From NCBI GenBank assembly GCA_002413345.1, contig DHWU01000009.1, positions 49,173-65,311 on the forward strand: 16,139 nucleotides of DNA, written 5' to 3'. Shown one piece after another: positions 14,039 to 16,139 of the stretch. Made by a program: the position numbers and the translations under genes. Every line of letters starts with the position of its first letter. Position 1 is the stretch's first letter. The notes beneath the pieces were generated by a model. That model saw nothing but the letters and a program-made list of their open reading frames with translations, did no database searches and was not told where the DNA came from. This DNA comes from Propionibacteriaceae bacterium UBA5174 (GTDB lineage: Bacteria; Actinomycetota; Actinomycetes; Propionibacteriales; Propionibacteriaceae).

Positions 14039-14986
14039 TTACTCCTGTTCTGCTTCGATCGGCCATCCCGCGGTGAACACCACGGAGCCGTCCAAATGTT
14101 CAAGTCGGGCCGGAACGCCATTGGCTTCCAGCCAAGCTGGGGCGTCGGTGCCAAGTACCAGCGCTGCAGTTGAAGCAGTGTTGGCCTCCAGGGCTGAGGT
14201 GGCCACACAGGTGACCTGCCCCCAAACCTGGGTTGCGGTGCGTCCGGTTCGAGGATCGACGATGTGATGGGCCCGCCCGGCTTCGGTGGCCCAGGTACGC
14301 AGCTGAGTGGAGGAGGTTGCCACTGCTTGATCGGTGATCGCGACCACCTGACCGACGCTGCCGTCGGCGGACTCGACTCCCACGTTCCAACCACCGGCCG
14401 GCGTCCGCCCGCCGCTGGCGATGTCGCCGCCCAGGTTGACCAGGAAGCCACCTGGCAGCCGCAGGCCCAAGTCGCGAGCGATCATGTCGGCAGCGTGCGC
14501 TTTGGCGCTGGCTCCGAAATCGAGCACCACCCCCGGCGCAGTGGTGATCTTTCCCAGACTGGAGACTGTCACCTGCTGCCATCCAGGCACTCCGGCGACG
14601 CCTGGGACGTAGTGTTCGCGGGATCGCACCGCCTCAATGTCGGCGTCATAACCGGAGGCAACCAACGCCGAACCGACTGTGAAATCAACCAATCCGTCGC
14701 TGATCTTCGCAGCGTGTTGAGCCGCCCGGAGGTAGTCGATCAACAGTGGTGAGGCGTACCACCAACCCTCGCCGCTCTGGGCTCGGTTCGCTAGTTGACT
14801 CACCTCGGAATCGGGACGGAACCGGGAACAGGCCACGTCGACTGCACTGAGATGCGCGATCGCGATTTCGAGCGCCGGATCGAGAGCCTCCGGCACCGAC
14901 ACCAGGATTTCGCAGGTGGTACCGATGGCCTTGAAGCTGGCCACCAGCGGCAGTGCCGCCGAGTCTTGGATGGTGGCGGGGTTCAT
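14039..14986 (-). CDS. apbE: FAD:protein FMN transferase
   Basis: The 315-residue protein shows the ApbE signature blocks: SRFRPDSEVSQLN-like segment at about 54-66, DFGASAKAHAADMIARDL at 156-173 (usually DLGGIAKGYA), FLVNLGGDIASGG at 181-193, AVATSST at 221-227, AHHIVDPRTGR at 239-249 and ATSALEANTASTAAL at 262-276, which contains acid residues of the Mg site. The enzyme moves FMN from FAD to a Thr or Ser of target proteins. There is no signal peptide or lipobox, unlike periplasmic homologues. The Gly-to-Ala/Ser changes in DFGASAKAHA are a mild departure from the consensus. AAGGA precedes ATG 14986. Position at the head of a cytochrome b / NuoF-like operon points to an electron-export system using a flavinylated acceptor not present in this window. 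Confidence 0.93.
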   Translation of the reverse strand: MNPATIQDSAALPLVASFKAIGTTCEILVSVPEALDPALEIAIAHLSAVDVACSRFRPDSEVSQLANRAQSGEGWWYASPLLIDYLRAAQHAAKISDGLVDFTVGSALVASGYDADIEAVRSREHYVPGVAGVPGWQQVTVSSLGKITTAPGVVLDFGASAKAHAADMIARDLGLRLPGGFLVNLGGDIASGGRTPAGGWNVGVESADGSVGQVVAITDQAVATSSTQLRTWATEAGRAHHIVDPRTGRTATQVWGQVTCVATSALEANTASTAALVLGTDAPAWLEANGVPARLEHLDGSVVFTAGWPIEAEQE

Positions 14987-15049
14987 CGGGAATCCTTAGC
15001 TGTTGGTTGTTTCGGTTGGCAGCGATTCGACTGGCCGGACCGCACCGAA

Positions 15050-15427
15050 TCAGTCGTCCTCTTTGTCTTCTGCTCCGTGATGGTCGTCTTCGCCATCCTC
15101 GTCATCCTCGTCATCACCTTCGTCATGACTGGAAGTGACTGCGACCTTTGTCGGTTTGCTGGTGGTTGTACTGCGGGTAGTCCGCCGGGTCGAGCTTGTG
15201 CTGGCCTTGGTGGCGACCTTGGCCTCTTCGGTCGCGGACTCGGTCGGACTGGCGGTTGGGGCAGCGGGCTCGGTGGCTACCGAGGTTTCGCTGAGGTCGG
15301 TGACTGCTTCGGTGGTCTTGGTGGGCTGTTGCGGAGTGAACGCCGCTGCAGTGGCTAAACCGCCAATCGTCAACGTCCCCACTGCCATCAAGGCAGCTGT
15401 AGCCAGTCTGGTATTTGTGGTTGCCAT
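15050..15427 (-). CDS. Secreted or anchored Thr-rich protein with a poly-acidic C-terminus
   Basis: The 125-residue protein starts with a signal-like segment: polar N-terminus with one Arg, a hydrophobic core (residues 9-29) and an Ala-rich end (TAAAF) suited to signal peptidase. A Thr/Ser/Pro/Glu-rich linker follows to about 98, including RRTTRSTTTSKPTK, and the last 23 or so residues are nearly all Asp, Glu and His (DEGDDEDDEDGEDDHHG), a possible metal- or cation-binding tail. No family is recognised. The start is ATG 15427, with GGAG 6 nt upstream; a TTG just before it is less likely. It is 63 nt ahead of apbE and probably in the same transcript. No ApbE target motif (Asp-x-x-Ser/Thr-Gly-Ala-Thr) is present. 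Confidence 0.75.
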   Translation of the reverse strand: MATTNTRLATAALMAVGTLTIGGLATAAAFTPQQPTKTTEAVTDLSETSVATEPAAPTASPTESATEEAKVATKASTSSTRRTTRSTTTSKPTKVAVTSSHDEGDDEDDEDGEDDHHGAEDKEDD

Positions 15428-15431
15428 CAAA

Positions 15432-15482
15432 GGCTCCGCTCAGTTGGTGATGGGTACTACCAATAGCCTGCTCGCCGGAGCC
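15432..15482 (-). promoter_or_regulatory. Hairpin that could hide the SD of the acidic secreted protein
   Basis: In the mRNA, GGCTCCG (15482-15476) is complementary to CGGAGCC (15438-15432), which contains the GGAG ribosome site 6 nt before ATG 15427. Inside, TTGGT and ACCAA add a 5-bp stem. The leader also carries two GGCTATYGG words, near 15480-15490 and 15460-15468. No known riboswitch was recognised. Regulation is inference. Confidence 0.35.
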
Positions 15483-15523
15483 GATAGCCAACCTCAAGCC
15501 TGAGTTAAACCGCTGTTCAATCC

Positions 15524-15832
15524 TCATGATCCTTTGGTGTTGGTCAGCCCTGACCCAGTGCCGTTCGATACTCCGCCAACCGATCCGAAACCACCCTGAT
15601 TGGCGGTTGTGGTGCCGCTGGAGCTGGTGGTGCTCTGACTAGTGCTGTGGCTGTCGTCTTGGCTGTCATCGGACGCGTCGGATCCGGTTGAGGTGCTGGC
15701 AGTGTTGGCAGTCTTGGTCGAATCGGCCACCACAAACCCGACTGTCGCTGCACCGGTGACCAAGGTGGCACCGGCGAGGATTCCCGCCACTGTGCGGCGA
15801 GTCGTTCGGATCGCGGAAAGCTGTTGGGTCAT
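15524..15832 (-). CDS. Small secreted or membrane-anchored Ser/Thr/Asp-rich protein
   Basis: The 102-residue protein has an N-terminus with three Arg residues (RTTRR), a hydrophobic segment at about 14-36 with no clear cleavage site, and then a low-complexity tail: DASDDSQDDSHSTSQ at about 52-66, a Ser/Thr run, and a Gly-rich end (GGFGSVGGVSNGTGSG) closing with TNTKGS. It is probably anchored with the tail outside the cell. A strong SD (CAGGAGGT) precedes ATG 15832. No family is recognised. It is 96 nt ahead of the acidic secreted protein on the same strand. Its last codons match those of the next gene upstream (16044-16139) at 20 of 24 bases, suggesting a shared origin. It resembles the linker part of secreted FMN-binding proteins but lacks that domain. 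Confidence 0.75.
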   Translation of the reverse strand: MTQQLSAIRTTRRTVAGILAGATLVTGAATVGFVVADSTKTANTASTSTGSDASDDSQDDSHSTSQSTTSSSGTTTANQGGFGSVGGVSNGTGSGLTNTKGS

Positions 15833-15852
15833 GTCTGACTACCTCCTGAATA

Positions 15853-15865
15853 AGTGTTCAACACT
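15853..15865. promoter_or_regulatory. Perfect 13-bp palindrome next to the ribosome site of the secreted protein
   Basis: AGTGTT-C-AACACT is exactly symmetric and lies 5 nt from the SD of the gene starting at 15832. A one-base loop excludes an RNA hairpin, so a DNA-binding dimer is the likely user. The 211-nt gap to the next gene must hold the promoter; I could not place it with confidence. Confidence 0.4.
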
Positions 15866-15983
15866 CACCAGAGTTCGTCGCTGAGCTAGGAGTTAGCTGT
15901 GCGCCTGCTTAGTGGCCAGCTGTGAATATCTCCAGGGGCTTGAGGTTGCCTTAACCCAACTGGCGACACCGACCGCTGCCTGC

Positions 15984-16036
15984 GCCGAAAACGACCTTTC
16001 GGCCAGGACAAGGCCGTAGCCCCGCCTGGCCTGGCC
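15984..16036 (-). terminator. Two overlapping hairpins after the partial right-edge gene
   Basis: GGCCAGG (16001-16007) pairs with CCTGGCC (16030-16036), with an inner AGGC/GCCT stem. GCCGAAA (15984-15990) pairs with TTTCGGC (15997-16003) around a 6-nt loop, sharing three bases with the first. The block begins 7 nt after the stop at 16044. It probably ends that transcript, so the operon from 15832 would have its own promoter. The shared bases mean the two folds exclude each other. Confidence 0.5.
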
Positions 16037-16043
16037 AGTTCGT

Positions 16044-16139
16044 TCAGGAGCCTTTGGTCTTGGTCTGGGGCGGCGCGGTAACGACCTTGGGCGGGGCGGC
16101 CTTTACTGTGGTCTTGGTCGTCGCCTTAGTCGTCGCCTT
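16044..16139 (-). CDS. C-terminal end of a Thr/Lys/Pro-rich protein (partial, cut by right edge)
   Basis: The minus-strand frame enters from the right edge and ends at TGA 16044. Its 31 visible residues begin KATTKATTKTTVKAAPP and end PPQTKTKGS. A 12-bp direct repeat (GTCGTCGCCTTA on the plus strand) gives the KATT units and probably continues past the edge. The composition is that of a wall-spanning or secreted tail. The last eight codons are close to those of the gene ending at 15524. It is the third low-complexity exported protein ahead of apbE. Its N-terminal domain is unseen; it does not end like an FMN-binding domain protein. Confidence 0.6.
   Translation of the reverse strand, partial: KATTKATTKTTVKAAPPKVVTAPPQTKTKGS

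Noticed and set aside
15050..15832. Small secreted proteins as ApbE flavinylation targets
   Set aside because: Neither contains the Ser/Thr-Gly-Ala-Thr acceptor motif or an FMN-binding fold.

Overview
The window is GC-rich, almost gap-free and strongly biased to G/C in third codon positions. Most genes have purine-rich Shine-Dalgarno sites and one TetR gene looks leaderless. Together with the gene content this suggests a high-GC Gram-positive bacterium (Actinomycetota). I cannot name the genus from sequence alone. No rRNA, tRNA, CRISPR array, prophage or transposase gene was seen.

Layout, left to right. (1) 1-2956, minus strand: an amine or imino-acid oxidation set made of an ornithine-cyclodeaminase/mu-crystallin family protein, a DAO-type FAD oxidoreductase and the N-terminus of a membrane Fe-S oxidoreductase (EtfD/HdrD type) cut by the left edge. 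(2) 3139-3723: a TetR regulator, preceded by a compact cluster of six 12-bp repeats (3750-3921) in both orientations. (3) 3946-6601, minus: a GH1 glycosidase followed by a GPH-family sugar/cation symporter, with a palindromic operator candidate upstream. (4) 6862-8346, plus: an ethanolamine permease, ending at a strong terminator. (5) 8482-10661, minus: eutB and eutC (B12-dependent ethanolamine ammonia-lyase), overlapping by 4 nt and convergent with the permease. (6) 10800-12008, plus: an MFS transporter of unknown substrate. (7) 16139 back to 12180, minus: three short secreted or membrane-anchored Thr/Ser/Lys/acid-rich proteins (one cut by the right edge), then apbE (FAD:protein FMN transferase), a four-helix cytochrome b of ferric-reductase type, a truncated NuoF-like flavoprotein and a single-cluster ferredoxin. 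The last four genes are packed with 4-8 nt overlaps or gaps.

How the parts may work together: permease plus EutBC import ethanolamine and split it to acetaldehyde and ammonia. No shell proteins, EutA or acetaldehyde dehydrogenase lie in the window. The DAO enzyme could feed electrons to quinone through the EtfD-like protein next to it. The apbE-cyt b-NuoF-ferredoxin operon reads as a path from NAD(P)H or ferredoxin across the membrane to a covalently flavinylated acceptor, but no FMN-binding acceptor protein is present here; the adjacent genes encode only low-complexity secreted proteins.

The most interesting unexplained items are the modular flip-orientation repeat array at 3750-3921, the perfect inverted repeats that bury the start codon of eutB and of a possible 36-residue gene at 12014-12124, and the secreted low-complexity proteins joined to the electron-export operon.
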